A DNA stretch of 64,000 bases from Pelodictyon luteolum DSM 273 (GCF_000012485.1 NC_007512.1:993001-1057000), one strand, 5' to 3'; shown: positions 9,206 to 18,172, numbered from the stretch's first letter. Translations and numbers: made by a program. The notes: generated from the letters alone by a model not told the origin.

Positions 9206-9499
9206 ATGGAAGCAAACGAACACCAGCAGGCACTGGGCAAGATTATAGCCAAGGCATGGGCGGATGAAGGTTTCAAGCAGCAGTTCATCGAAAACCCTGC
9301 AGAGATCCTGAATGCAGAGGGTATCAGTGTGCCGGAAGGTATGAAGGTGAGTGTGGTAGAGGATACTGCGGCCTGCATGCATATCATTCTTCCTGTATCG
9401 CCAGACATTGAGATGGATGGGGCTGCGCTAAATAGTGTGGCCGGCGGCGGGTCGTGTTGCGGTGGCAGTTGTTCTTCATGCTGGGATGAAGCACAATAA
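9206..9499 (+). CDS. NHLP-type (nitrile hydratase leader) RiPP precursor 1
   Basis: The 97-residue product starts at the ATG at 9206. Its leader (KIIAKAWADEGFKQQFIENP, then AEILNAEGISVPEGMKV) resembles the alpha subunit of nitrile hydratase, the defining trait of NHLP precursors. It ends in LNSVAGG, and the predicted core after Gly-Gly is GSCCGGSCSSCWDEAQ, with four Cys and four Ser as possible azoline/azole sites. The nearby cyclodehydratase and dehydrogenase and the C39 transporter fit this substrate directly. A near copy lies at 15577. Confidence 0.93.
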   Translation: MEANEHQQALGKIIAKAWADEGFKQQFIENPAEILNAEGISVPEGMKVSVVEDTAACMHIILPVSPDIEMDGAALNSVAGGGSCCGGSCSSCWDEAQ

Positions 9500-9603
9500 A
9501 TGATATTCGGTCAAGTTTATGCTGAACGCTGATTCAGAGCATCAGTGCTTTGGCGTAGAGTGTTTCCGTTCCTGACAGGGAGCGGTCATCGACAGCTTCC
9601 CGG

Positions 9604-10360
9604 TTAGGGATGCCGGAACAGCTTCGGGATGTCGAGGCGCTTCAGGACAAAGATCCAGTATCTGGTTCCGCTGCCTTTGGTGGTTGCCAGCTTATCCAGA
9701 CCACCAAGGAGCCAGCGGTGCCAACGGGTGACGTACTGCCGGAGCCTCATGATCGAGGCTCCATGCTCATAAAGCCGGCGTGCGTGTTCCGTGATGAGGT
9801 GCAGGCTCGTTGCCGAGGGGCGGAGTCTGCGGTCGGGGTGAATCTGATAACCGAGGAAGTCAAAGCCGTTTTCAGTTCTGCTGATGAATCGCTTCACCGG
9901 GTGCAGGGTCAGTTTGAGGTCGGATTGCACACAATGGACTGTCCGGATGGCGCTTTTGAAGGTATGGCGTGACTTGGCAAGGATGATGAAGTCGTCCATG
10001 AACCGCCGGTAGAGGATGCGCCCTTTCTTTTCGGGCTGCTCAATGGCCTTGTCGAGCGGGTGGCTGTAGATGGCCAAAAGGAGCGGGCTGATGGTTCCGC
10101 CGGCTACCATCCCCTGGCCTGTTCCATCATTTGCGGTTCAGCCCCTGCTTCAGCATGCATTGTCAGCATCTTTGCATGCTCAATCGAATCATAGCATGAA
10201 GCGATATCAAAGTGATCTACCCGCTGCATTCGTTTTGCAGCGCACTCCACCATGCGAACAGCCCGCTTGACTCCGCCATGGCCCTTGAGGTGCGTGCATG
10301 ATCGGGTGAGGATTGGGTGTAACCGTACTGATAACGAACGCTTTGCACCCTGCAGTTGCG
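9604..10360 (-). pseudogene. Reverse transcriptase, frameshifted and 5'-truncated (RT copy 1)
   Basis: The 3' half is an open frame from 10110 to 9604 with the RT motifs GGTISPLLLAIY and RRFMDDFIILAKS (active-site DD) and the tail FDFLGYQIHPDRRLRPSATS. The 5' half lies just upstream in another frame: HLKGHGGVKRAVR and then DHFDIASCYDSIEH, the first catalytic-Asp motif, ending in a TAG at 10104-10106. One coding sequence has therefore been split by a frameshift near 10105-10140. Its far N-terminus is missing and abuts the sagB stop. It looks like an unclassified bacterial RT lineage; no DGR or intron parts are visible. Confidence 0.85.
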
Positions 10361-10454
10361 TCCTTCCCGGTTGTGTCCAACTGCCAAACTGGTGATGGTC
10401 AGCTTGCCAGAGCTTTTTCAGGTGTAATATCGCACCGTCCCATCCTGTCGCGGT

Positions 10455-11870
10455 TCATATCCGCTTGCGGCCGAGCAGGAACTCTCCGACTGAACTCTCT
10501 TCGAGATAATCGGTGCCGGCAACCTTCGCAAAAAGGTCGGCATCACCTCCGCCAAGGGCGCACGGGGCCAGATCCATTGCAGTGGCAACGAGGTACATGG
10601 TCTGGTAAAGAGTTCCCACGTTCTTCAGCATGAGGCTGTAGGCCATCGATTCATATTTCCAGAAAAGGCGTTCGAACCGTGCGCTGATGGTGATGAGTAT
10701 CTGGGGCGGTTCTTCAAGCCCTGAAGCCGAACGGGCATCGCGCAGCAGTGCGTCAATCAGCAGGGCATCAGCTTCGATCCGTTCGAGCCGGTGGAGATCG
10801 GGGCAGTAGTGGTAGTACCCGCCGGGTACTCCTGCACAGGCATGGACCGACAGGTAGAGTTCAAGCTCATAAATGGCGCCTCCGGCAGGGTAGACGCGCC
10901 GGCTCAGCTCCTGATGCTCGGTGAAGAGCTTCTGTTTTATCCTGGCGCTCCGGTACAGGAACTCGCCGAGCTGGCGGGCATCGATGGGTTGTTCGCTGTA
11001 CTCCCTGATTGAACACCTCTCTTCCATGACCAGCGAGAACGGCAGTTCCTCTCCGAAAATCAACGCATCCATGTCCGGCCGGTAGAGATCGATCGTTTCT
11101 GTCGCATTGACTTGCTTCACAAGGGGGAAGGGTGCGATCTTGTGCAGGAACCGGTAGGTCCCTCCGGAAGGGTTCTGGTGGCGTCCGCTGCGGCTCCTTG
11201 TATGGAAAAGCAGCTCATGGAAGCTCCAGTGGCGCAGCGCGGTGCATTCCTCTGCCTCCTGCATGCCTTCTGGCACCTCGTCAACAAACCCCCCGGCAAT
11301 GAGCATGCCCAACAGCAGTTCTATGGCAGCCCGGGGGATCTCCGGTACCATCGACTGCAGGGATGCAGTGGTGTTGGCTGAACCGAGGGCCGAGATCAGG
11401 AGCGTCGCCTGCGGGGCGTGGATGAGGAGCATTCCGTGAGCAAGGGGCGATTCAAGCACCATGCCATCGGTTTCACGGCGGAGGCAGGCAAAGCGGGACA
11501 GAATCCATCTCCTACCCGGATCAACGGGTCCGGGATTGAAGCGGAACTGGCTGGATACGGGCTCGATGGTGGCCCATGGGCAACCGTTGTCGATGATGCC
11601 GTATGAGAGCATCTGGCGTTCCGCAAACAGGTGGAGGTAGTAGTAACACCGGGCGATGCCGTCCGGGCCGTCCTTGGCGGTTACGGTCTCGACAAGTTGC
11701 TCTTCAGTGCCTCCCGAAGAGACAAGGTTTTCGAGCGCGGCACGAAGGCCGCTTGAAAGCCCTTTAAGGGTATGCCTGACACATGTCCTTGGCATCTGGA
11801 TGTCGAGGTTGCCTGTTGCCGTAGGGTACAGGGTAATGCCCTTGGCAAACTTGTAGCAGTAAGCCCGCAT
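10455..11870 (-). CDS. SagB-type flavin dehydrogenase for azole formation
   Basis: The 471-residue enzyme would oxidise azolines to azoles with FMN, the second step of TOMM maturation. The C-terminal nitroreductase-like domain starts around residue 255 with EERCSIREYSEQPI, the usual SagB/ThcOx opening, and continues through YPAGGAIYELELYLSV (the GG-flanked substrate/FMN region) to the C-terminal AMDLAPCALGGGDADLF. The first roughly 95 residues form a separate domain resembling a winged-helix recognition element. It is the last gene of a minus-strand operon with the methyltransferase and the cyclodehydratase. Confidence 0.88.
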   Translation of the reverse strand: MRAYCYKFAKGITLYPTATGNLDIQMPRTCVRHTLKGLSSGLRAALENLVSSGGTEEQLVETVTAKDGPDGIARCYYYLHLFAERQMLSYGIIDNGCPWATIEPVSSQFRFNPGPVDPGRRWILSRFACLRRETDGMVLESPLAHGMLLIHAPQATLLISALGSANTTASLQSMVPEIPRAAIELLLGMLIAGGFVDEVPEGMQEAEECTALRHWSFHELLFHTRSRSGRHQNPSGGTYRFLHKIAPFPLVKQVNATETIDLYRPDMDALIFGEELPFSLVMEERCSIREYSEQPIDARQLGEFLYRSARIKQKLFTEHQELSRRVYPAGGAIYELELYLSVHACAGVPGGYYHYCPDLHRLERIEADALLIDALLRDARSASGLEEPPQILITISARFERLFWKYESMAYSLMLKNVGTLYQTMYLVATAMDLAPCALGGGDADLFAKVAGTDYLEESSVGEFLLGRKRI

Positions 11871-11902
11871 GGTACCGGAATTTTATGGGTAATTGGTTTG
11901 CG

Positions 11903-13030
11903 TTATCTGTCGCACCGCTTTCTGTATGCGGTAACGAATCTGTAGTAACTGCCTTGCATGGGGGAGTCAGACGAGCTTCTGCCATATCGGCGTTCGGCCT
12001 CTTCGAGTGCCACGACCGAAGCGTCCCATCCCTGGCATTCGAGCAAGGCCGCCGGCTCGTCGGTTCCGAACCGCCACGGGCAACCTTGTTCCCTCAACTC
12101 TTTGAGCCAGAGGAAATTCCTGCGGGGATCCAGCACGCTCCCTGAGACAAGGTCGATGCCAAGCCTGCTCCCTGTGGTGGACAGCTCAGCAACGTCATCA
12201 AGAAGGCGTTCCACATGGTGGCGTTCAAGATAGACCAGCAACCCCTCGAGCAACCATGCCGTTGGTTCGGCTGGATCAAAGCCGAGGCGCTCATCAAGCA
12301 GAAGATGTGTCCAGCCGGCAGTCAGGTCAGCGCTAATAAAGGTGGCATGCGGGCATCCGCGATATCCTGCGGTATCGGCCGTATGGAGTTTCTTTGCCAG
12401 TACCACCTGCCGGTCCAGCTCTAATATCCGGACCCCTTCCGGCCAGTCGAGACACCATGCGCGTATATCAAGTCCCGATGCAAGACTGACGACCTGTCGG
12501 ATTGCGCCTGAGCGTGTCGCGTCCCGAAGGAAATCATCAAAAAAACGTGTCCGTATGGCAAGACCGTCTACCCAATGTGCACGCTTCGCTATCCAGCCAA
12601 ACCCTCCTTCTCCCGCAAGCTGTCCGGCAAGGGGATCATCAAACAGCCGGTCGGGCCTCCGGGATTCCTGAGCCCTTGCGGCAGCTACCCAGTTCGCCGT
12701 GCCCGCCAGGCACTCGACGTGACTTCTGGCGAGTGCATGCGGCTCAATCGCCGATTGCTTCCCGGCTGAGATGACGCCCACACGCTCAAGTATAGCAATT
12801 GCATGATAGGCTGCCGCATAGCAGTGCTCTTTGCTAACCAGTGCTGCCAGTTCGTCACCCTTCAGCCTGCTTTCGCGCAGGAACGGGAGCAAGGCCGTAT
12901 AGATGAAGCCCGGTACGAAACGAACGCCTTCTGGAGAGGTGATCCATATGCCGATGTCCGCGACGGTCTCGAGTTCCGATCCCGGGAAGATCTGTAGCCC
13001 TTTTTGCCGGTCGTCCGTCATGGTGGCCAT
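11903..13030 (-). CDS. LCMT/TIGR00027-type methyltransferase with N-terminal RRE-like domain
   Basis: The C-terminal part (about residues 115-375) reads as a leucine-carboxyl-methyltransferase-like SAM enzyme: ARAQESRRPDRLFDDPLAGQ at its start, VVSLASGLDIRAW as the SAM-binding loop, ILELD, and WLLEGLLVYLE. The first 100 residues are extra. They read like the N-terminus of the neighbouring cyclodehydratase (a start such as VRFVPGFIYTALLPFLRES, then a helix ending in AIAILERVGVISAG) and so probably form a RiPP recognition element. The start codon overlaps the cyclodehydratase stop by 1 nt. Likely role: methylation of the azole peptide, perhaps at a carboxylate. Confidence 0.85.
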   Translation of the reverse strand: MATMTDDRQKGLQIFPGSELETVADIGIWITSPEGVRFVPGFIYTALLPFLRESRLKGDELAALVSKEHCYAAAYHAIAILERVGVISAGKQSAIEPHALARSHVECLAGTANWVAAARAQESRRPDRLFDDPLAGQLAGEGGFGWIAKRAHWVDGLAIRTRFFDDFLRDATRSGAIRQVVSLASGLDIRAWCLDWPEGVRILELDRQVVLAKKLHTADTAGYRGCPHATFISADLTAGWTHLLLDERLGFDPAEPTAWLLEGLLVYLERHHVERLLDDVAELSTTGSRLGIDLVSGSVLDPRRNFLWLKELREQGCPWRFGTDEPAALLECQGWDASVVALEEAERRYGRSSSDSPMQGSYYRFVTAYRKRCDR

Positions 13031-15279
13031 CAGAAAAAGATTGGTATGGGGTTTAGCTCCTCTTCAGCACGGGGCCGGGTGAGCCAATGCATGGCGAGCG
13101 GTACGTCGTAGAGGCGGCCGGGCCCGAACCGGGCCCAGAAATGGCGCAGGCCCGGCACGATCACCTTGGCGACCGGCATTCCGATATCTGCACGGGTCTG
13201 GTCCAGAACCAGCATCTCCATGCCGGCATCCTCTATCCGCCTTCGGCAGGTTTCGATATCGGCAAGCAGTTCGCCGCTGTGTTGAAGGGTGTAATCGGAA
13301 CGCTTCCGAAGCGGCACGGTCGGCTCAGGGGTCACATACGGCTGGTTCTCCCTCGTTGCATTCGTTAGCCATGAGAGTACCTCCTGATCTTCAATTCGCA
13401 TTGATCCATCCGATTCTTTTGCATCGGCCAGGCCGAGCATCTGGTTCATTTCGGCAAGGGATCGCTGCAGGGCGATGCGGGGGTCGAGGTGGCATCCGAG
13501 ACCAAAGATGATTTCCTCCCGCGCACTGTTCCGTAGTGCTGAAAAGGCTGCGAATGCCGGTATGTCGAGATCCGTGGTGATGTCCAGCACCCAGAGTTCC
13601 CTGCCGATTGAATGGTAATGGCTTCTGAGCTCCTGGAACCAGGGCTCTTCGAAGCTGTCGATGTCCACGCCCGGTTTCCGGATCATGTTGTACCACCAGA
13701 TCGCCACGGCGTCACGCTCAACCAGTTCAAAGAAGCCCTGGAGGATCGCTTCTTCGAGTGTATTGCCCGATGCATTGCCATTCGAGCAGCCAACCGAGTA
13801 GAACGCTTCCGATGAAGCGCCTGCCTGTGCCTTGAAGTAGAGCAACTTTGTGGGCAGGTACTTGTGGCAGTTATCAGTCAGCGACCAGACCGGCGTCCAG
13901 TCTATTTCCGCATCTGCGTCGAGCGGCTCCGGTACGACGTTGAATTTCGATTTGCGGCCGTTCCATGTCTTGCGCTCGGCATACTGGCGTTCGCTGTAGT
14001 GCATGACCGCATTGGGATGGATGAGTCTGCCTCCATGTTCGGCAAGCATGGTGCGGTAACTTCCGGAGATCCGGATTTCCTGACCGTGCGATTCTCCTGA
14101 ATAGCGTTCGAGTGCTTCACAGAGGGCGCTCGCCTTTGCCTGCACTTCGGAAGCTCCTTTGCCGGAACTGGCGTTGCGCAATCCGTTTTTCAGGTCTTCG
14201 AGCCGTTCCAGCCTTACGGCGGAGTTATGACCTGCCAGATAGACATGCACTGTGCCGTTTGATTGCGGCAGCTTCACCAGAGCGTTGACTACACCGGTAA
14301 TGGGGCTGACGAACCGTTCGTACTTCTCCAGGGTTGTTTCGGGTGCCACGGTCCGGTGCCCGCCATCCTGCATGAAGGTCGCCTTGCCTGACGCCAGCAC
14401 AACCTTTTCCGCGCGGGGCTCTTTGGCAACGCCGCAAACCGGGCAGTAGGGGTTTTCAGAAAGCGTATGGGTTCGTGATGCCCATGTCCTGATATCAAGA
14501 GAGAAGATTCTGCCCTCAAGCCCGCTGTCGGACCCCGCAAGCACCTTGACGATGGCTGCAGATCCAAGAGCATAGGCGGCATTCCTCGTTATGTCCGATA
14601 CGGGAAGGTTCGATCCTGGGCGTTTGCCATGGGCTACGGCGAAGCGGTGGACCAACCGGTGGCGTTCGAGCTTGTGGCGGAGGCACAAAAAACAGCCCTG
14701 AACGTCGGGCTTGAAAAGGGGGCCGATCCAGCATTCAAACCCGGACGGTCTGAGAGGAAGAATGCTTCGGCCCTCAATACGGGCGATTTTTGAAATTGCG
14801 GCAAGCTCTTCGTTGAGGTAGTCATCCACAACCACCACATCGAGCGTACTCTCATTCGCTTTATCCACAATTTTCACACCCAGTGACAGCAGCCCGTTTG
14901 CCAGCGGCTCCGTCTCGACTTCGCCGATACCCAGTATCCGCACGCCGTGATTGCGTATCGATTCGATTGCCGATTGGGGCTCCAGGTCCAGCCCCTGCCA
15001 GAACCCGGCAACATGCGGGTTGATACCCGGAATGTGTTCAGTGATGTGGCCTTTCTTCTCAAGCATCATCAACGCATAGTAAACGGTTGCCGCATCGTGA
15101 GCGGCGGCAAGTGCTGCAACGATTTCATCGCTGCTTCTCGAGCCGTCGATCAGCCGGGCCAGCTGCTCGAATAATGAGCCGTGGAATGCCCTGGAGCCAT
15201 CTTCTGAAAACAGGAGGAGGCCTTCACCGGGAACGGCAATCGGTTCGAGATAAGCCTTGAAAACAGGAATCTGTAACAT
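13030..15279 (-). CDS. Fused E1-like/YcaO cyclodehydratase (TOMM azoline synthetase)
   Basis: This 749-residue enzyme forms thiazolines and oxazolines from Cys, Ser or Thr, using ATP. Residues 1-85 look like the leader-binding winged-helix. Residues 90-300 form an E1/ThiF-like part with zinc ligands Cys196, Cys199, Cys279 and Cys282 (CFLC and CPVC). Residues 320-749 are the YcaO domain with CEALERYSGE at 387-396, part of the nucleotide site, and a C-terminal NPIPIFF that matches the proline-rich tail of azoline-forming YcaO proteins. It is the first gene of its operon. Confidence 0.95.
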   Translation of the reverse strand: MLQIPVFKAYLEPIAVPGEGLLLFSEDGSRAFHGSLFEQLARLIDGSRSSDEIVAALAAAHDAATVYYALMMLEKKGHITEHIPGINPHVAGFWQGLDLEPQSAIESIRNHGVRILGIGEVETEPLANGLLSLGVKIVDKANESTLDVVVVDDYLNEELAAISKIARIEGRSILPLRPSGFECWIGPLFKPDVQGCFLCLRHKLERHRLVHRFAVAHGKRPGSNLPVSDITRNAAYALGSAAIVKVLAGSDSGLEGRIFSLDIRTWASRTHTLSENPYCPVCGVAKEPRAEKVVLASGKATFMQDGGHRTVAPETTLEKYERFVSPITGVVNALVKLPQSNGTVHVYLAGHNSAVRLERLEDLKNGLRNASSGKGASEVQAKASALCEALERYSGESHGQEIRISGSYRTMLAEHGGRLIHPNAVMHYSERQYAERKTWNGRKSKFNVVPEPLDADAEIDWTPVWSLTDNCHKYLPTKLLYFKAQAGASSEAFYSVGCSNGNASGNTLEEAILQGFFELVERDAVAIWWYNMIRKPGVDIDSFEEPWFQELRSHYHSIGRELWVLDITTDLDIPAFAAFSALRNSAREEIIFGLGCHLDPRIALQRSLAEMNQMLGLADAKESDGSMRIEDQEVLSWLTNATRENQPYVTPEPTVPLRKRSDYTLQHSGELLADIETCRRRIEDAGMEMLVLDQTRADIGMPVAKVIVPGLRHFWARFGPGRLYDVPLAMHWLTRPRAEEELNPIPIFF

Positions 15280-15576
15280 TGGGTATGGATGGTATTGTCA
15301 CGAATGTTGTTGGGGGTCGGGAAGGTGCTTCTATCGTCCGGCGTGTGAGATTCATGCACCGGTACGTATATCCGATGGAACCGATTGTGTGTAACGTTTC
15401 GGTAACCTAACGTTATATTTCTTTGCATTCAACTTTCCGGCAAATCTGACCTGCCCTAACGTTCTGTGAGGCAGTGCAGGACCATAGTCGGAGGGAAGCG
15501 TTTCATTGTTATTGTGATGGCGTGCAATAGTGATAGATCATTGTTGTTATCTCAACCAAAGACCAAGGATGTCCCC
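15280..15576. promoter_or_regulatory. Divergent intergenic region, cyclodehydratase / NHLP precursor 2
   Basis: These 297 bp separate divergent starts at 15279 (minus) and 15577 (plus). The last 60 bp resemble the 60 bp in front of NHLP precursor 1 (shared ATCATT, TTGTT, CTCAA and ACCAA blocks in the same order), which suggests a common promoter. The minus-strand side is AT-rich around 15400-15425. I could not define exact promoter boxes. Confidence 0.5.
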
Positions 15577-15861
15577 ATGGAAGCAAACGAACAGCAGCAG
15601 GCACTGGGCAAGATCATAGCCAACGCCTGGGCGGATGAAGGTTTCAAGCAGCAGTTCATCGAAAACCCTGCAGAGATCCTGAGAGCAGAGGGTATCAGTG
15701 TGCCGGATGGAATGATGGTCAACGTGATGGAGAATACCCCGACCTGCATGCATATCGTCCTCCCGCAATCCCCGGACATTGATCTGGATGGGGCTGCTCT
15801 GGACGCACTTGCCGGCGGAGAGTATGTATTATGTAGTGGTGGTTGGTGTCAGCAGGAGTGA
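15577..15861 (+). CDS. NHLP-type RiPP precursor 2
   Basis: The 94-residue product has nearly the same leader as precursor 1 (MEANEQQQALGKIIANAWAD), ending in LDALAGG. The predicted core after Gly-Gly is much shorter and different: EYVLCSGGWCQQE, with two Cys and one Ser. The leader is well conserved while the core is replaced, so the same enzymes would yield a second product. The start ATG at 15577 matches the homologous start of precursor 1; the upstream in-frame extension is not conserved. The following 110 bp also match the region after precursor 1. Confidence 0.93.
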   Translation: MEANEQQQALGKIIANAWADEGFKQQFIENPAEILRAEGISVPDGMMVNVMENTPTCMHIVLPQSPDIDLDGAALDALAGGEYVLCSGGWCQQE

Positions 15862-15975
15862 CTTCATTAGGATGCTCAATGCCGATGCTGAGCGTTAAAT
15901 GTGTACATCAGCGCTTTGTCGTATGGTGTTGCCGTTCCTGACCGGGGGTGGTCGTCGACAGCTTTGCGGTCGGGG

Positions 15976-16275
15976 CTACCGGAACAGCTTCGGGATGTCG
16001 AGGTGCTTCAGGACATAGACCCAGTATCTGGTTACGCTGCCTTTGGTGGTTACCAGTTCGTCCAAACCGCCAAGGAGCCAGCGGTGCCAACGGGTCACGT
16101 ACTGCCGGAGTCTCGTGATTGAGGCTCCCTGCTCGTAAAGCCGGTGTGCGCGTTCCGTCATGCGGTGCAGGCTCGTTGCCGAGGGGCGGAGTCTGCGGTC
16201 AGGGTGAATCTGATAACCGAGGAAGTCAAAGCTTTTTTCCGTTCTACCGATGAAGCGTTTTCCCGGGTGTAGGGC
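15976..16275 (-). pseudogene. Reverse transcriptase C-terminal fragment (RT copy 2)
   Basis: The minus strand encodes LHPGKRFIGRTEKSFDFLGY, then HPDRRLRPSATSLHRMTERA and an end in LKHLDIPKLFR, closely matching the last 100 or so residues of RT copy 1. The catalytic half is absent. Beyond about 16275 the frame runs into unrelated DNA that is the promoter region of Nif11 precursor 2. It stays open but has no RT motifs, so it cannot be an active enzyme. Confidence 0.85.
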
Positions 16276-16545
16276 CACACCCTCTCGGGCTTTTCTCTTT
16301 TGTTTATCCCTCTGCCCGAGATACATTTCAACGTAGCGTAGTACCCAAGTGACATTCCGATTCCATATAACTTTAGACCAAGGAGACCCTCATCATGTCA
16401 GTAGAACAGGCAAAAGCGTTCATCGAGAAGATGAAAACGGACGAAGCGTTCCGTGAAAAGATCATGGCAATCGAAACGCCGGAGGAGCGGCTGAAAGCCA
16501 TCGGTTCAGCAGGATATGAGTGCACCGGAGAAGAGATTAACGAGG
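16234..16545. repeat. 312-bp direct repeat, copy A (RT tail + promoter + Nif11 leader)
   Basis: By eye this segment is identical to 18538-18849 (offset 2304 bp). It covers the end of the RT fragment, the promoter and ribosome site, and the first 50 codons of the Nif11 gene. Identity stops one base after codon 50, where the two cores begin to differ. Confidence 0.9.
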
Positions 16546-16634
16546 TCGGTTCCGCAGAGGTTGGGGAGGCAGGAGGGGCTAAGAATGGGATCGGTTACGC
16601 GAACCCAAAAGAAAAGGGTCTATCAGAGTGTTAA
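16395..16634 (+). CDS. Nif11-type RiPP precursor 2
   Basis: The 79-residue product has a 50-residue leader identical to that of precursor 4, ending in CTGEEINE. The following VGSAEVGEAGG ends in Gly-Gly, and the predicted core is AKNGIGYANPKEKGLSEC, closing with a C-terminal Cys. AAGGAG at 16379-16384 is the ribosome site. It is followed by a partial copy of the post-core block (16645-16698) without the hairpin, then the acetyltransferase gene. Confidence 0.88.
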   Translation: MSVEQAKAFIEKMKTDEAFREKIMAIETPEERLKAIGSAGYECTGEEINEVGSAEVGEAGGAKNGIGYANPKEKGLSEC

Positions 16635-16780
16635 GCTGCAATGTTGACCGCCTGACCACGCCTCCGTAACCCCAATCCTTGGGGCATCTTCTCCGCCAGA
16701 TATAGAACGTGTGGTGATGGAGTCCTCAAAATCGTGCTGCGTTTTTTTTTGAATGCATTCAATAATATAGAGGGATCTTA

Positions 16781-17800
16781 ATGTCGTCGTCGTTCTCGCC
16801 CGGTTCATGGGAGCATCTTTTTGCCACCCCCTATTCGCATTCGGCATCCATCACCGTCGAAGGACTGAAGTCTGGTGAACTGCCGGAGGTATCATCCCTT
16901 ACCTTCAAATCCTGCCGTAAACTGCTTGAAAAAGCCATCGAGGGCCTTCAGGACAATGGAGATGTGCTGGCTTTGGTGGCCCGCGCTGACGGCCGGCCGG
17001 TCGGTCTGGTACTGGCAGACACAATGCAACCGAGGGATGAGGGCACCGGGACGGGTCAGAAAGGCCTGTTGCTCCGTTCCGTTTTCATCAATCTGCTCTG
17101 GCAACATAAGGGTATAGGCAAGTTGTTGATGGCAGCGCTGGAAACTGCCGCACGAGACTCTGGCTACTTGTCCATCCGTACCGAGTATACTCCGAAACTC
17201 GACTCTTTCGAGGTCTTCGAGAGACTTCTCGCTTCGGCAGGATGGGGAAGTCCTCAGCAGTTTATGGAGGAGTCCTTGTCTTGGGTTAAGGATATGGCTG
17301 ATGCAGACTGGCTTAAACGAGTCCCACAACTGCCAATGGAATATGGGCTTATAGCGTTTGATCAACTGACGGATGCCGATCGGGAGGACCTTCAGGTACG
17401 TCTGCAAGCCGGTGACATTCCGCAGGGTCTTTCGCCTTTCGCTGAAGAAGAACACCTTGTGCCGGAACTCAGCGTCGGATTGCGTCATGACCGCAAAATC
17501 GTTGCCTGGATGAGCCTTCTGCGTTCACAGGTAGTACCTGACGCCCTCTGTTACCGGAGCCTCTATGTCGATCCAGCCCTACGAACGGCCAATGGGCTCG
17601 GCCCGATTGTTGTCGCTGAAGCTTTTCGTCGGCATGCCGCAAGCCCCATTGCTGAAGAGCGCCCGAAAGGGATATTCAATACCCACCATACAGCGACCAA
17701 GCAGATGAACTTTGTCCGGAAACGGCTGTTGCCCTGCTGTTTTGAAACCTATGCGCTCAGATCATCACGGCTTGATCTTCAGCAATCTTCGAGTGCATGA
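16781..17800 (+). CDS. GNAT-family N-acetyltransferase within the precursor array
   Basis: The 339-residue protein has an N-terminal GNAT domain. SVFINLLWQHKGIGKLLMAA holds the acetyl-CoA pyrophosphate loop (QHKGIGK) near residues 110-120, preceded by a beta strand (LALVARADGRPVGLVLA). A second, weaker GNAT-like half covers roughly 180-335, suggesting a duplicated-domain enzyme. It lies between Nif11 precursors 2 and 3 in the same direction, so it may acetylate a mature peptide, for example at the new N-terminus or a Lys, or protect the host. Codon use resembles its neighbours. Substrate unknown. Confidence 0.75.
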   Translation: MSSSFSPGSWEHLFATPYSHSASITVEGLKSGELPEVSSLTFKSCRKLLEKAIEGLQDNGDVLALVARADGRPVGLVLADTMQPRDEGTGTGQKGLLLRSVFINLLWQHKGIGKLLMAALETAARDSGYLSIRTEYTPKLDSFEVFERLLASAGWGSPQQFMEESLSWVKDMADADWLKRVPQLPMEYGLIAFDQLTDADREDLQVRLQAGDIPQGLSPFAEEEHLVPELSVGLRHDRKIVAWMSLLRSQVVPDALCYRSLYVDPALRTANGLGPIVVAEAFRRHAASPIAEERPKGIFNTHHTATKQMNFVRKRLLPCCFETYALRSSRLDLQQSSSA

Positions 17801-17887
17801 TCAAGGCGGTTTTTCTTTCTCAATATTTGGGTGCAGCAGTTTTGTGTGCATTCCATGAACAATACAATCAAAAGCCAGGGAGCCGCC

Positions 17888-18172
17888 ATGTCAGTAGAAC
17901 AGGCAAAAGCGTTCATCGAGAAGATGAAGACGGACGAAGCGTTCCGTGAAAAGATCATGGCGATTGAAACACCGGAGGAGCGGCTGGGGGCCATCGGAGC
18001 CGCAGGATTCGAGTGCACCGGAGAGGAAATTAACGAGGTCGGTTCCGCAGAGGTTGAGGAGGTAGGAGGGGCTGGGGTATTTGAGGAGTTCGGGCGGAGG
18101 ATGGGGCGGGAGGTTGATGGGTTTTTTGACGCAATGAATGATGTGATTCATTGCCCATTATATTACTATTAA
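17888..18172 (+). CDS. Nif11-type RiPP precursor 3, long core
   Basis: The ATG at 17888 aligns with the other Nif11 starts and is preceded by GGGAG. An upstream in-frame ATG at 17831 gives 19 extra residues not found in the paralogues. The leader differs from precursors 2 and 4 at three positions (Gly34, Ala38, Phe41). The region VGSAEVEEVGG matches precursor 2 before the cores split. The core of about 33 residues begins AGVFEEFGRR, contains one Cys (VIHCPLYYY) and is the longest of the four. The post-core block and hairpin follow. Confidence 0.87.
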   Translation: MSVEQAKAFIEKMKTDEAFREKIMAIETPEERLGAIGAAGFECTGEEINEVGSAEVEEVGGAGVFEEFGRRMGREVDGFFDAMNDVIHCPLYYY

